NCBI RefSeq assembly: GCF_027497215.1
Contig: NZ_CP114904.1
Location: forward strand, 6,540,501-6,604,500
Origin: Micromonospora sp. WMMD812
Lineage (GTDB): Bacteria; Actinomycetota; Actinomycetes; Mycobacteriales; Micromonosporaceae
Direction: 5' to 3'
DNA: 64,000 nt
In this document: in pieces, positions 30,193 through 38,845 of the stretch
How positions within the stretch are numbered: the stretch's first letter is position 1
Layout: the number at the start of each line of letters is the position of its first letter
The notes under the pieces: generated by a model
What the model was told of the DNA's origin: nothing
Database searches by the model: none
The model's input: the letters and a program-made list of their open reading frames with translations, nothing else
Translations under genes and position numbers: made by a program

Positions 30193-31146
30193 ATGAGCGG
30201 ATACCCGGTCCCCGACCAGTCCGGACGGCTCGCGGTGGTGACCGGAGCGAACAGCGGCATCGGGCTGGAGACCGCCCGCCGGCTCGCCGCGGCCGGCGCC
30301 GAGCTGATCCTCGCCGTCCGCAACACCGGCAAGGGCGACACGGCGGCGGCCGACATCCGCGCCACCGTCCCCACCGCCCGCCTCCGGGTCGAGGAACTCG
30401 ACCTCTCCCGGCTCGCCTCGGTGGCCGACTTCGCCCGCCGGCTCACCACCGCCGGCCGACCGCTGGACCTGTTGGTCAACAACGCGGGCGTGATGGCCGT
30501 GCCGACCCGCCACACCACCGCCGACGGCTTCGAGCTCCAGTTCGGCACCAACCACCTGGGTCACTTCGCGCTCACCGGCCACCTGCTGCCGTTGCTGGCG
30601 GCCGGCGACCACCCCCGGGTGGTCACGCTCAGCAGCGGCACCCACCACTTCGGCCGCATCGACTTCGACGACCTGCAGAGCGAGCGGCGCTACCGCGCCC
30701 AACGCGCGTACGCCCAGTCGAAGCTCGCCACCCTGCTGTTCGCCGACGAGCTCCAGCGGCGCAGCGACCGGCACGGCTGGGGGCTGCTCAGCAACTCCGC
30801 CCACCCCGGCGCCGCCCGCACCAACCTGCAGTCCGCCGGCCCCAGCCTCGGCCGCGGGCGCACCGAGACCCCCTTCTCAATCCGCCTCACCATGCGCATC
30901 CCCGGGTTCTGGCAGGACGTCGACCAGGGTGCGCTGCCCACCCTCTACGCCGCCACCAGCCCCGACGCGACGGGCGGCGAGTACTACGGCCCGGACAACG
31001 TGTTCGGCCTCACTGGCCACCCGGCCGTCGCGCGCAAGTCGCGCCGCGCGCGGGACACGGCCGTCGGCGAACGGCTGTGGCGGGAGTCCGAGCGGCTCAC
31101 CGGAGTGAGCTACCCCCGCTCGCCCCTGCCGCTCGCCGCCCGCTAG
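30193..31146 (+). CDS. Short-chain dehydrogenase/reductase (retinol dehydrogenase-like)
   Basis: 317 residues. Cofactor motif [14 protein letters not shown] in [11 protein letters not shown], and active-site Tyr 173/Lys 177 in YAQSK, with [12 protein letters not shown] supplying the Ser. The substrate loop and C-terminal extension are those of the WWOX/RDH-like SDRs common in actinobacteria. ATG 30193 follows AGGGAG. The gene is divergent from a TetR-epimerase pair and preceded by one of the two operators. Confidence 0.93.
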   Translation: MSGYPVPDQSGRLAVVTGANSGIGLETARRLAAAGAELILAVRNTGKGDTAAADIRATVPTARLRVEELDLSRLASVADFARRLTTAGRPLDLLVNNAGVMAVPTRHTTADGFELQFGTNHLGHFALTGHLLPLLAAGDHPRVVTLSSGTHHFGRIDFDDLQSERRYRAQRAYAQSKLATLLFADELQRRSDRHGWGLLSNSAHPGAARTNLQSAGPSLGRGRTETPFSIRLTMRIPGFWQDVDQGALPTLYAATSPDATGGEYYGPDNVFGLTGHPAVARKSRRARDTAVGERLWRESERLTGVSYPRSPLPLAAR

Positions 31147-31183
31147 GCGCCGTCGGCCGCCGGCTTCCGGAAGTCGGCTCCCA

Positions 31184-31262
31184 CAAGATCGTGCTCGAAC
31201 ACGAATGTAGTGGCCTCGCAGCGTCACGGATGCCACTACATCCCCGATGCAGCGCGATCTTG
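31184..31262. repeat. Dispersed palindromic element, copy A
   Basis: A 79-base element with outer arms CAAGATCG/CGATCTTG and inner arms ATGTAGTGGC/GCCACTACAT. The 74-base core (31187-31260) matches the core at 46214-46287 at 57 of 74 positions with no gap. It lies just after the SDR stop, between convergent genes. Confidence 0.8.
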
Positions 31263-31306
31263 CCAGGCGTGGCGTGGTCGGGGCGCGATCCTGCGGGCGC
31301 GATCCT

Positions 31307-31352
31307 GCGGGTGCGGGTGCGGGTGCGGGTGCGGGTGCGGGTGCGGGTGCGG
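31307..31352. repeat. Hexanucleotide tandem repeat (GCGGGT)n
   Basis: Seven exact GCGGGT copies and a partial eighth. A 14-base duplication containing GATCCTGCGGG precedes it. It lies in the noncoding gap between the SDR and LAGLIDADG genes and could vary in copy number by slippage. Confidence 0.85.
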
Positions 31353-31401
31353 GGGGCGGCGGGGGTGACGGGCGCCCGGGTCGGGGGCGCACGCCCGCCC
31401 G

Positions 31402-32145
31402 TCAGGACTTCGGGCCGACGTGTTGGTCGAGTGTTGCCACCGCGTCCCGGCGGGCGACCGAGAGCGAGTTGCGCCGGTTCATCCGCCAGGCGACGCCGAG
31501 CAGGTCCAACGCCCACTGGCACAAACCCATGATGTCGGCCGACTCGTTGACGAACATGTAGCGCGGATAGACGTACTCCTTGCCGCGCACCCGCACCCGA
31601 TTGGCGAACCGGGCACCGTCGGAATGGAACAGTCCCCGCAGGAAGTCCCCGGGGTGGGCGGTCACGATCTCGCGTTGCCAATCGGCGAGGACGATCGGTC
31701 GCTCATGCTTCTTGCCCGGTCCGTGCTGGGGCAACAGGCAGGGCCAGTGCTTGCCATAGCTCTGCACATTGACGCAGCCCTGGTGCTGCACACGTTGCAC
31801 ACGCGCGGCGAGCACAGCCCGCATCGCGGCGTCGCATGCCTCTATCAACCCCGGCCAACTGTTGCTGCAGCTGATCCTCAGCACCGGCACGCGTGCGGCG
31901 GTGACCAGATGACCGTCGCCCAGGTAGAGGCCGAGCAGGTAGGCATAGGCCGACGGGTCTGTCGGATTGTCGTCACGGCAGCGGAAGCAGCGTAGCGCCG
32001 TCCCTTGGGCCACTGGCTCTGGTCGGTCGCGGCACCAGTGCCACACGGTGCGGTAGGGGAGCCGGACACTTCGGGCGACGCTCGCCACGTTGGCTCCAGA
32101 CAGGTAGAGCCGGCGTGCGTGGGCGCGGATTTCAGGGGGATGCAC
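31402..32145 (-). CDS. HTH plus LAGLIDADG-like endonuclease-related protein
   Basis: 247 residues. An N-terminal helix-turn-helix (VASVARSVRLPYRTVWHWC) is followed by a Cys pair (RCFRCRD) and two half-repeats: AYLLGLYLGDGHLV near residue 65 and DFLRGLFHSDGARF near 165. Those acidic-Gly motifs are typical of LAGLIDADG homing-endonuclease folds. The C-terminal part ends RDAVATLDQHVGPKS. GTG 32145 is the first in-frame start after the tRNA and lies 33 bases from its 3' end, same strand, so it may share the tRNA transcript. It is not inside an intron or intein, so it is more likely a stand-alone DNA-binding protein or regulator. Confidence 0.75.
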   Translation of the reverse strand: MHPPEIRAHARRLYLSGANVASVARSVRLPYRTVWHWCRDRPEPVAQGTALRCFRCRDDNPTDPSAYAYLLGLYLGDGHLVTAARVPVLRISCSNSWPGLIEACDAAMRAVLAARVQRVQHQGCVNVQSYGKHWPCLLPQHGPGKKHERPIVLADWQREIVTAHPGDFLRGLFHSDGARFANRVRVRGKEYVYPRYMFVNESADIMGLCQWALDLLGVAWRMNRRNSLSVARRDAVATLDQHVGPKS

Positions 32146-32177
32146 GACGTCATCGTCGAACGGACGTACGACACAGT

Positions 32178-32253
32178 TGGTGCCCCCGGTGGGATTCGAA
32201 CCCACACTTTATGGATTTTGAATCCATCGTCTCTGCCATTGGACTACAGGGGC
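32178..32253 (-). tRNA. tRNA with CAA anticodon (Leu), short variable arm, CCA encoded
   Basis: Acceptor arms GCCCCTG and CGGGGGC pair with one wobble, then A73 and an encoded CCA. Anticodon stem ATGGA/TCCAT with loop TTCAAAA gives anticodon CAA, which reads UUG (Leu). T-arm GTGGG-TTCGAAT-CCCAC is standard. The D-stem is only three clear pairs (GTC/GAC). The variable region is AAAGT, five bases, whereas bacterial tRNA-Leu normally has a long variable arm. I keep the Leu call from the anticodon but flag the shape. Confidence 0.9.
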
Positions 32254-32349
32254 CTTCAGTTTCTCGGCCTGCACAGGTTACCCACTACGCTAAGGGCGGC
32301 GACACCCGGCACGGCGGGTGTCGGGTTCTGACTGGTGGGGGTAGGGCTC

Positions 32350-32970
32350 GTGGCCGAGACGCAGACGGATGCCGAGCGCAGGCGGGTACTGATCGCCGAG
32401 GACGAGGCGCTCATCCGGCTGGACCTCGCCGAGATGCTGGTCGAAGAGGGCTACGAGGTGGTCGGGGAGGCCGGTGACGGCGAGACGGCCGTCCGGCTCG
32501 CCGAGGAGCTGAAGCCTGACCTGGTCATTCTCGACATCAAGATGCCGATCATGGACGGGCTGGCCGCCGCCGAGCGGATCGCCGGCGCCCGGATCGCGCC
32601 GGTGATCATTCTGACCGCGTTCAGCCAGCGTGACCTGGTCGAGCGGGCGCGGGCGGCCGGCGCGATGGCGTACCTGGTGAAGCCCTTCCAGAAGAGCGAC
32701 CTGGTGCCGGCGGTGGAGATCGCGCTCTCCCGCTACTCGGAGATCGCCGCCCTGGAGTCGGAGGTCGCCGGCCTGACCGACCGGCTGGAGATCCGCAAGA
32801 CGGTGGAGCGCGCGAAGGGCGCGCTGATGACGACGTACGGGATGACCGAGCCGCAGGCGTTCAAGTGGATCCAGCGCACTGCGATGGACCACCGGATGAC
32901 CATGAAGGAGGTCGCCGAGCGGATCATCGCCGAGACCGCCGGCGGAGAGGTCACCCGCCCCGCGTCCTGA
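32350..32970 (+). CDS. pdtaR: ANTAR-domain response regulator
   Basis: About 206 residues. Receiver domain RRVLIAEDEALIRLDLAEML with phospho-acceptor Asp 62 in LVILDIKMPIMDG and the switch Lys in AYLVKPF. The C-terminal ANTAR domain (ERAKGALMTTYGMTEPQAFKW) binds tandem RNA hairpins to antiterminate transcription. This is the PdtaR/Rv1626 type, normally phosphorylated by the sensor kinase PdtaS, which is not in the window. GTG 32350 is preferred over GTG 32335 from family N-termini; both lack a strong ribosome-binding site. Confidence 0.93.
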   Translation: MAETQTDAERRRVLIAEDEALIRLDLAEMLVEEGYEVVGEAGDGETAVRLAEELKPDLVILDIKMPIMDGLAAAERIAGARIAPVIILTAFSQRDLVERARAAGAMAYLVKPFQKSDLVPAVEIALSRYSEIAALESEVAGLTDRLEIRKTVERAKGALMTTYGMTEPQAFKWIQRTAMDHRMTMKEVAERIIAETAGGEVTRPAS

Positions 32971-33022
32971 CGGCGGATTTCGGGGGCGCGCGCGGCGGCT
33001 CCTGATCGATAGCATCGGATCC

Positions 33023-34195
33023 GTGTCTGTTCGGCGTGTGATCGCGGTGCTCGGCCTGGTCGCCGTGCTGCTGTCCGGTTGTGAGCGGGCGACGGTGCAC
33101 GACGGCGACGATCCGCAGCCGCTCGGCCCGGCCTGGCAGTCGCTCACCCTGCCGGCGCCGCCGGGCGCTCCGGGTCGGTTGCTGGTGCGGGACGCGGTCG
33201 CCTGCGGCGGCCGGTGGTACGTGGTGGGTGGTGTCGAAGATGCCGCCGGTGACACCCGGCCGGCGGCCTGGACCAGCGCGGACGGCCTGTCCTGGCGGGG
33301 TGTGCCGATCCGGGCGGATTCGTTCTACGGCCGGCAGAACGTGCTCTTTTCGGTGGGTTGTCGGGACGGTGTGGCGGCGGTGATCGGCGCGAAGGTGGGC
33401 GGTGCGCACGGTTATCCGCGGGTGAGCACCTGGGGCCCGTTGCCGGATGGCGGGCTGGTCGAGGTGCAGGCGCCGTTCGAGACGTACGGCGGGCCGAAGG
33501 CGGTCAACGTGTCCCGGTTGGCCGGCGGCTCGGCGGGCTGGTTGATCGTGGGCAACCGGTCGAGCGGGGCGGCGGCCTGGGTGTCGTCCGACGCCGCCGA
33601 GTTCACGCTGATCGAGGGCGCGCCGGAGTTGGCCAGCGACGGGGCCGGAGTGAGCTGGGCGTTCGACGCGGTGGCCGGGCCGGAGGGCTGGCTGGCGGTC
33701 GGTGGTGTGCTGCCGCCGGGGCGGATCGACCGGGATGCGGCGGTGTGGGCGTCGTCGGACGGGCGTTCCTGGCGGCGGACGGTGGTGCCCGGCAGCCGGG
33801 AGTACGAGGAGTTGCAGCGGGTCGCGGTCGTCAACGGGGTGCCGGTGGCGGTCGGGTTGCGCGGCGGTGTCTTCGGCGCGTGGCGGCGGGAGTCGTCCGG
33901 CTGGGTGGCGGCGGGCGACTTCGGGCGGCGGGCCGCGAGCGGGGTGCCGGCGGTGACCGCGCTGGTGGCGGCGGGCGGTCGGTTGGTCGCCGCGGTGACG
34001 GACGGGGAGCGGTACGCGGTCTGGGAGTCGGCGGACCGGGGTGGTTCGTGGCGTCCGGTGGTGCTCCCGGTGGCGGTGGCGGCGGGGGCGGACCGGGATG
34101 TGGCGTCGGTGGCGGTGGGTGACCGGTGGTGGCTGGCGGCGGACGACGGGGAGCGTGGGGGGCTCTGGTGGGCGTCGGTGCCGGCGGGCTCGTGA
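33023..34195 (+). CDS. Lipoprotein with beta-propeller-like repeats
   Basis: 390 residues. Signal peptide and lipobox (LVAVLLSGC) mark a membrane-anchored lipoprotein. The body has repeated Trp-rich strands of the type AAWTSADGLSWRGV, AAWVSSDAAEF, AVWASSDGRSWRR, AVWESADRGGSWRP, one per blade, as in BNR/sialidase-like propellers. I do not know the ligand. TAGCAT lies about seven bases before the GTG start and no ribosome-binding site is seen, so the transcript may be leaderless. Confidence 0.85.
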   Translation: MSVRRVIAVLGLVAVLLSGCERATVHDGDDPQPLGPAWQSLTLPAPPGAPGRLLVRDAVACGGRWYVVGGVEDAAGDTRPAAWTSADGLSWRGVPIRADSFYGRQNVLFSVGCRDGVAAVIGAKVGGAHGYPRVSTWGPLPDGGLVEVQAPFETYGGPKAVNVSRLAGGSAGWLIVGNRSSGAAAWVSSDAAEFTLIEGAPELASDGAGVSWAFDAVAGPEGWLAVGGVLPPGRIDRDAAVWASSDGRSWRRTVVPGSREYEELQRVAVVNGVPVAVGLRGGVFGAWRRESSGWVAAGDFGRRAASGVPAVTALVAAGGRLVAAVTDGERYAVWESADRGGSWRPVVLPVAVAAGADRDVASVAVGDRWWLAADDGERGGLWWASVPAGS

Positions 34196-34555
34196 TTCTG
34201 TGGTCGTCTGATGACTCTGCGTAGCGGGCATGGTGACGGCTCGGGGATCGGGCGTCGGTGCCGGTCGTCGGGCTGCCGGCCTGGTCGGCAGTGGGTGGCG
34301 ACCCGCATCGCGCGCGCTTAAGGACCGTAAGTCGGATTGACCTGTGACAACCATCGGGTGGTTCGCGCGCGTCTTCGTAACGGTTTCGCAGACCCCGCTT
34401 CAAGGCCTTTCGGGACGGTGTGTCGTGTCGGTACGCTCCGCCATCACGAGCCGTAACGCAGGGGGCGTCCCTGCGGGGTGGGTGGAACTGCGGGTTGCTG
34501 CTGTCCCCGTGTTGTCGGGTCAGTCGTGCCCGCATCTGGAGGAGGTCAGGAAGCC
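34196..34555 (+). promoter_or_regulatory. liv operon upstream region
   Basis: A 360-base noncoding gap. TTGACCTGTGACAACC near 34337 could hold a -35 box, and GTAACG occurs twice (near 34378 and 34453), but I cannot place a convincing promoter. GGAGGAGG just before GTG 34556 is a strong ribosome-binding site. The length suggests regulation ahead of livK. Confidence 0.4.
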
Positions 34556-35707
34556 GTGAGGCGAAGCTATGTACGGGCGCTGAGCACCGCCGCGCTCGCT
34601 GCGACCCTGGTGGTCGCGGCTGGTTGTCAGGACTCCGGCGGTGGCGACGGTGGCACCGCGTCGGGTGACTGCGGTGGGAAGATCGCGATCTTCGGCGCGT
34701 TCACCGGTGACAATGCCGGTCTCGTCATCCCGTCCCTGAACGGCGCGAAGCTCGCCGTCAAGCAGTTCAATGAGGCAAACCCGGACTGCAAGGTCACCAT
34801 GCAGGAGTTCGACACTCAGGGTGACCCCGCGGTGGCGACCCCGTTCGCGAACCAGATCGCGGGGGACAACTCGTTCCTCGGTGTCATCGGTGGTCACTTC
34901 TCCGGTGAGTCGGACGCGACGATGCCGATCTACCAGGCCGCGGGCCTGGCGATGGTGGCCCCGTCGGCGACCCGTACCGACCTGACCCAGAAGGGGAACA
35001 CCTCCTTCTTCCGGGTGGTCGGCAACGACGGCACCCAGGCCGGCGCCGTGGCGACGTACCTGAAGTCGCAGAACGCGCAGAAGGTCTTCATGATCGATGA
35101 CGCCAGCGCGTACGGCGCGGGTATCACCGACGAGCTGGGCAAGCAGCTCGGCCCGCTGGTGGTGAACAAGGACAAGATCCAGGAGCGGCAGGCGCAGTTC
35201 GACGCCACCATCTCCAAGATCAAGGCGGCGCAGGCCGACTACGTGTTCTACGGCGGTTACACCCGTGAGGCCGCTCCGCTGGTGAAGCAGATGCGTGCCG
35301 CCGGTGTGCAGGCCAAGTTCGTCGGCCCGGACGGTCTCTACGACCCGGCGTTCCCGGAGGGTGCCTCCGGCGGCGCCGAGGGTTCGATCATCACCTGCCC
35401 GTGCCTCCCGGCCGACAAGGCCGGCGGTACCTTCTCCGCCGACTACCAGAAGGAGTTCGGCATCGCGCCGGGCTCCTACGGTGCCGAGGGCTTCGACGCC
35501 GCGAAGATCTACCTGGACGCCTTCAAGGACGGCAAGAAGAGCCGGGCGGACATCCTGGCGTACGTGAAGGCGTACGACAAGCAGGGCGTGTCGAAGTACA
35601 TCAAGTTCGACTCGAAGGGTGACGTCGACCCGACGAAGGTCGTCATCTGGGCCTACCAGATCAAGGGCACGGCGATCGAGCCGCTGCAGGAGCTCAAGCT
35701 CAGCTGA
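34556..35707 (+). CDS. livK: Branched-chain amino acid ABC transporter, binding lipoprotein
   Basis: 383 residues. Lipoprotein signal with VVAAGC lipobox. Periplasmic-type Leu/Ile/Val-binding fold: IAIFGAFTGDNAG, GAKLAVKQFNEANPD, GVIGGHFSGESDA, MVAPSATRTDLTQKG, FYGGYTREAAPLVKQM, ending in VVIWAYQIKG. It captures branched-chain amino acids outside the membrane and hands them to LivHM. GTG 34556 follows GGAGGAGG. It leads the livKHMGF operon; the 66-base gap to livH carries an inverted repeat rich in CGGCCG that may trim expression of the later genes. Confidence 0.96.
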   Translation: MRRSYVRALSTAALAATLVVAAGCQDSGGGDGGTASGDCGGKIAIFGAFTGDNAGLVIPSLNGAKLAVKQFNEANPDCKVTMQEFDTQGDPAVATPFANQIAGDNSFLGVIGGHFSGESDATMPIYQAAGLAMVAPSATRTDLTQKGNTSFFRVVGNDGTQAGAVATYLKSQNAQKVFMIDDASAYGAGITDELGKQLGPLVVNKDKIQERQAQFDATISKIKAAQADYVFYGGYTREAAPLVKQMRAAGVQAKFVGPDGLYDPAFPEGASGGAEGSIITCPCLPADKAGGTFSADYQKEFGIAPGSYGAEGFDAAKIYLDAFKDGKKSRADILAYVKAYDKQGVSKYIKFDSKGDVDPTKVVIWAYQIKGTAIEPLQELKLS

Positions 35708-35773
35708 CGCCTACGCGATGGAGTGCGGCCGGGGTGTTCCACCCCGGCCGCACTCGATTCAAGGAGACCCCCG

Positions 35774-36757
35774 GTGCATTTCGATGAATTGATCGGCCAT
35801 CTCGGCCAGCACACCGTCGACGGGCTGTCGAAGGGCGCGATCTACGCCCTGATCGCTCTCGGCTACACCCTCGTCTACGGCGTTCTTCGCCTGATCAACT
35901 TTGCGCACTCCGAGGTGTTCATGGTCGGTACCTTCGCGGTGCTGATCCTCTGGAACCAGCTCGGGGTGGAAAATAACCCTCCGATCGGCCAGGCGATCCT
36001 GTTCCTGGTGCTCGGTCTGCTCGTCGCGGCGGCCGCCTCGGGCGGCACGGCCTTGGCGCTCGAACGGATCGCCTACCGGCCGCTGCGGCGTAAGAACGCG
36101 CCGCCGCTGATCTTCCTGATCACCGCGATCGGTCTGTCGCTGGTCTTCGTGGAACTCTTCGGGCAGGTGCTGCCCAAGCTGCTCGGTGGCGTCCTGCCGG
36201 CGGCGTTCGGCCGGCCCCGGCAGATCGTCGGTATGCCGACGATCATCCAGCAGGAGACCCTGTTCACCATCGGCAACACGGCGATCACGAACATCCAGGT
36301 GATCGTGCTCGTCGCCGCCGTGGCGATGATGGCGCTGCTGGACTGGTTCATCAACCGCACCCGCTACGGGCGGGGCGTGCGGGCGGTGGCCCAGAACCCG
36401 GAGACCGCCGCGCTGATGGGCGTCAACCAGGAGCGCGTGATCATGCTGATCTTCGTGCTCGGTGGCATCATGGCCGGCGCCGCCGCGCTGCTGTGGAGCA
36501 TGCGGTTCGGCTTCACCCAGAACAGCATCGGCTTCGTGCTCGGCCTCAAGGCGTTCACCGCCGCGGTCCTGGGCGGCATCGGTAACCTGCGCGGCGCGCT
36601 GCTGGGTGGCCTCTTCCTCGGCATCGTCGAGGTCTACGGCGCCACGCTGTTCGCCTCCAACTGGGAGGACGTCATCGCCTTCGTGGTGTTGATCGTGGTG
36701 CTGATGTTCCGGCCGACCGGTCTGTTGGGCGAGTCGCTCGGGAGGGCCCGCGCATGA
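35774..36757 (+). CDS. livH: Branched-chain amino acid ABC transporter permease
   Basis: 327 residues, eight or so membrane segments. Landmarks: LSKGAIYALIALGYTLVYGVLRLINFAHSE (start of LivH family), the EAA-like loop GRGVRAVAQNPETAALMGVN, and FTAAVLGGIGNLRGALLGG. Forms the membrane pore with LivM. GTG 35774 has AAGGAG eight bases upstream; an in-frame start at 35723 is untranslated leader. LivM begins within its stop codon (ATGA). Confidence 0.96.
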   Translation: MHFDELIGHLGQHTVDGLSKGAIYALIALGYTLVYGVLRLINFAHSEVFMVGTFAVLILWNQLGVENNPPIGQAILFLVLGLLVAAAASGGTALALERIAYRPLRRKNAPPLIFLITAIGLSLVFVELFGQVLPKLLGGVLPAAFGRPRQIVGMPTIIQQETLFTIGNTAITNIQVIVLVAAVAMMALLDWFINRTRYGRGVRAVAQNPETAALMGVNQERVIMLIFVLGGIMAGAAALLWSMRFGFTQNSIGFVLGLKAFTAAVLGGIGNLRGALLGGLFLGIVEVYGATLFASNWEDVIAFVVLIVVLMFRPTGLLGESLGRARA

Positions 36758-37911
36758 TCGACAAGATTCGCACCGCTGATCGCCGCCGGGTGAGCCTGCT
36801 GACCACGGTCGGCGACCGCTGGCGGGCGCTGCCGAAGTGGCAGCAGGCCATCGGGCTGGCTGCCTTCGTGGCGATCCTCTACTACCTGCCGCTGCTCGGC
36901 ATTCCGGGCCTGACCTGGCTGCGCACCGACTCGATCGAGGGCGGTAACAACTGGGCGGGCGTGCTCTTCGTCTGCGCCATCTACGTGCTGGTCGCGATCG
37001 GCCTGAACGTGGTGGTCGGCCTCGCCGGCCTGCTCGACCTGGGCTACATCGGCTTCTTCGCCATCGGGGCGTACAGCGTGGCGCTGTTCGGTTCGGTGAA
37101 CTCGCCGGTGGTGAAGTGGATCCAGCAGGAGTTCGATCTGCCGCCGACCTGGGCGGTGACCTGGGCGATCTGCTTGTTCATCGCGATCGTGCTGACGATG
37201 ATCTCCGGGGTGCTGCTGGGCTGGCCGACGCTGCGGCTGCGCGGTGACTACCTGGCCATCGTGACGCTCGGCTTCGGTGAGATCATCCGAATCGTGGCCC
37301 GCAACGCCACCGGACTGACCAACGGGCCGGTGGGCATCTCGGCCATCCCGGGTCCGGAGGGTGCGCCGTCGGCGGACAACAAGGTCTTCGGCCTGATCGA
37401 CGCGAAGCCCTGGTACTGGTTGGCGATCACCTTCGTGCTGATCATGGTGTTCCTGGTCCGTCGGCTGGAGCAGAGCCGGGTCGGCCGGGCCTGGCTGGCG
37501 GTCCGCGAGGACGAGGACGCCGCCGCGGTGATGGGCGTGTACCCGTTCAAGTTCAAGCTCTGGGCGTTCGCCATCGGTGCGGCGCTCGGTGGCCTGTCGG
37601 GCTTCCTGTTCGGTAGCCGGAACGCGTTCATCGACCCGACCCAGTTCAACGCGAACCTCTCGATTCTCTTCGTCGCCATGGTCGTGGTCGGCGGATCCGG
37701 CAACATGCTCGGCGTCTCGCTCGGCGCGGTGCTGCTGGCGTACCTGCCGGAGCGGTTCCGTGACTTCGCCGACTACCGTTGGCTGGTCTTCGGTCTGGCC
37801 ATGGTGCTGGTGATGATCCTCCGTCCGCAGGGTCTGATCCCCAGCCGGCGGCGGGCCCGGGAGTTGAAGGACCGCGCGGCGGAGGCAGAGGAGGCGCCCG
37901 CTCATGTCTGA
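36754..37911 (+). CDS. livM: Branched-chain amino acid ABC transporter permease
   Basis: 385 residues. N-terminal cytoplasmic extension of about 35 residues, then membrane segments with GLNVVVGLAGLLDLGYIGFFAIGAY, LRGDYLAIVTLGFGEIIR and the EAA-like loop GRAWLAVREDEDAAAVMGV. C-terminal tail basic. ATG 36754 overlaps the livH stop by four bases and its own stop overlaps livG by eight, so the operon is translationally coupled. Confidence 0.96.
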   Translation: MIDKIRTADRRRVSLLTTVGDRWRALPKWQQAIGLAAFVAILYYLPLLGIPGLTWLRTDSIEGGNNWAGVLFVCAIYVLVAIGLNVVVGLAGLLDLGYIGFFAIGAYSVALFGSVNSPVVKWIQQEFDLPPTWAVTWAICLFIAIVLTMISGVLLGWPTLRLRGDYLAIVTLGFGEIIRIVARNATGLTNGPVGISAIPGPEGAPSADNKVFGLIDAKPWYWLAITFVLIMVFLVRRLEQSRVGRAWLAVREDEDAAAVMGVYPFKFKLWAFAIGAALGGLSGFLFGSRNAFIDPTQFNANLSILFVAMVVVGGSGNMLGVSLGAVLLAYLPERFRDFADYRWLVFGLAMVLVMILRPQGLIPSRRRARELKDRAAEAEEAPAHV

Positions 37912-38845
37912 CGAGACCACCAGCACGCCGGCGCCGAAGATCCCGGCCCAGCCGGGACCGCGGCCGCTGCTGCTCGAGATCGACGACGTCACGCTCCGCT
38001 TCGGCGGTGTGGTTGCCCTCGACGGGGTCAACTTCCAGATCCACGAGGGTGAGATCCTCGGACTGATCGGGCCGAACGGGGCCGGGAAGACGACCTGCTT
38101 CAACGTGATGACGGGCGTCTACAAGCCGACGTCCGGCGCGGTCCGGTTCCGGGGCCAGAAGGTGACCGGTCGTAAGCCGCACCAGATCAGTCAGCTGGGC
38201 ATTTCCCGGACGTTCCAGAACATCCGTCTCTTCCCGGAGATGACCGCGCTGGAGAACGTCATGGTCGGCACGGACTCCCGGCACAAGACCAGCGTGCCGG
38301 GTGCGCTGTTCCGCCTCTACCGCGTGCGGCCGAAGCCGGAGGAGCTGCCGCAGGTCACCGCCGAGTCCGGGATCGTCCGGACCTGGCAGCAGGTGCGCCT
38401 GTCGGCGGCGAAGATCTTCGGTCTGTCCCGGCACATCCTCGAGGAGCGGGCCGCCGAGGCCAAGGCGCTGGAGCTGCTGCGCTTCGTCGGGATCGCCGAC
38501 CGGGCCAACGACGAGGCGCGCAACCTGCCGTACGGCTATCAGCGTCGCCTGGAGATCGCGCGGGCGTTGGCCACGGAGCCGAAGCTGATCTGCCTGGACG
38601 AGCCGGCCGCCGGCTTCAACCCGGCGGAGAAGGAGGAGCTGCTCACCCTGATCCGCAAGATCCGTGACATGGGCCTGACCGTCCTGCTCATCGAGCACGA
38701 CATGCGGCTGGTCATGGGGGTCACCGACCGGATCGTGGTGCTGGAGTTCGGCCGTAAGATCGCCGAGGGTGCGCCCGCGGAGGTCAGCCGCGATCCGAAG
38801 GTGATCGCCGCGTACCTGGGAGAGTCCGCCGATGACGCTGCTTGA
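37904..38845 (+). CDS. livG: Branched-chain amino acid ABC transporter ATPase
   Basis: 313 residues. Walker A GPNGAGKTT, signature LPYGYQRRLEIARAL, Walker B LICLDEPAAGFNP and switch His in LLIEHDM. An insertion of about 60 residues between the Q-loop and the signature, typical of LivG, is present (region HKTSVPGALFRLYRVRPKPE). ATP hydrolysis drives uptake. Overlaps livM by 8 bases and livF by 14. Confidence 0.96.
   Translation: MSDETTSTPAPKIPAQPGPRPLLLEIDDVTLRFGGVVALDGVNFQIHEGEILGLIGPNGAGKTTCFNVMTGVYKPTSGAVRFRGQKVTGRKPHQISQLGISRTFQNIRLFPEMTALENVMVGTDSRHKTSVPGALFRLYRVRPKPEELPQVTAESGIVRTWQQVRLSAAKIFGLSRHILEERAAEAKALELLRFVGIADRANDEARNLPYGYQRRLEIARALATEPKLICLDEPAAGFNPAEKEELLTLIRKIRDMGLTVLLIEHDMRLVMGVTDRIVVLEFGRKIAEGAPAEVSRDPKVIAAYLGESADDAA

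Noticed and set aside
34370..34470. GlnR-like boxes (GTAAC motifs) upstream of livK
   Set aside because: GTAAC occurs twice but the second half-site (GNAAC at the right spacing) is not matched, so nitrogen control is not supported.
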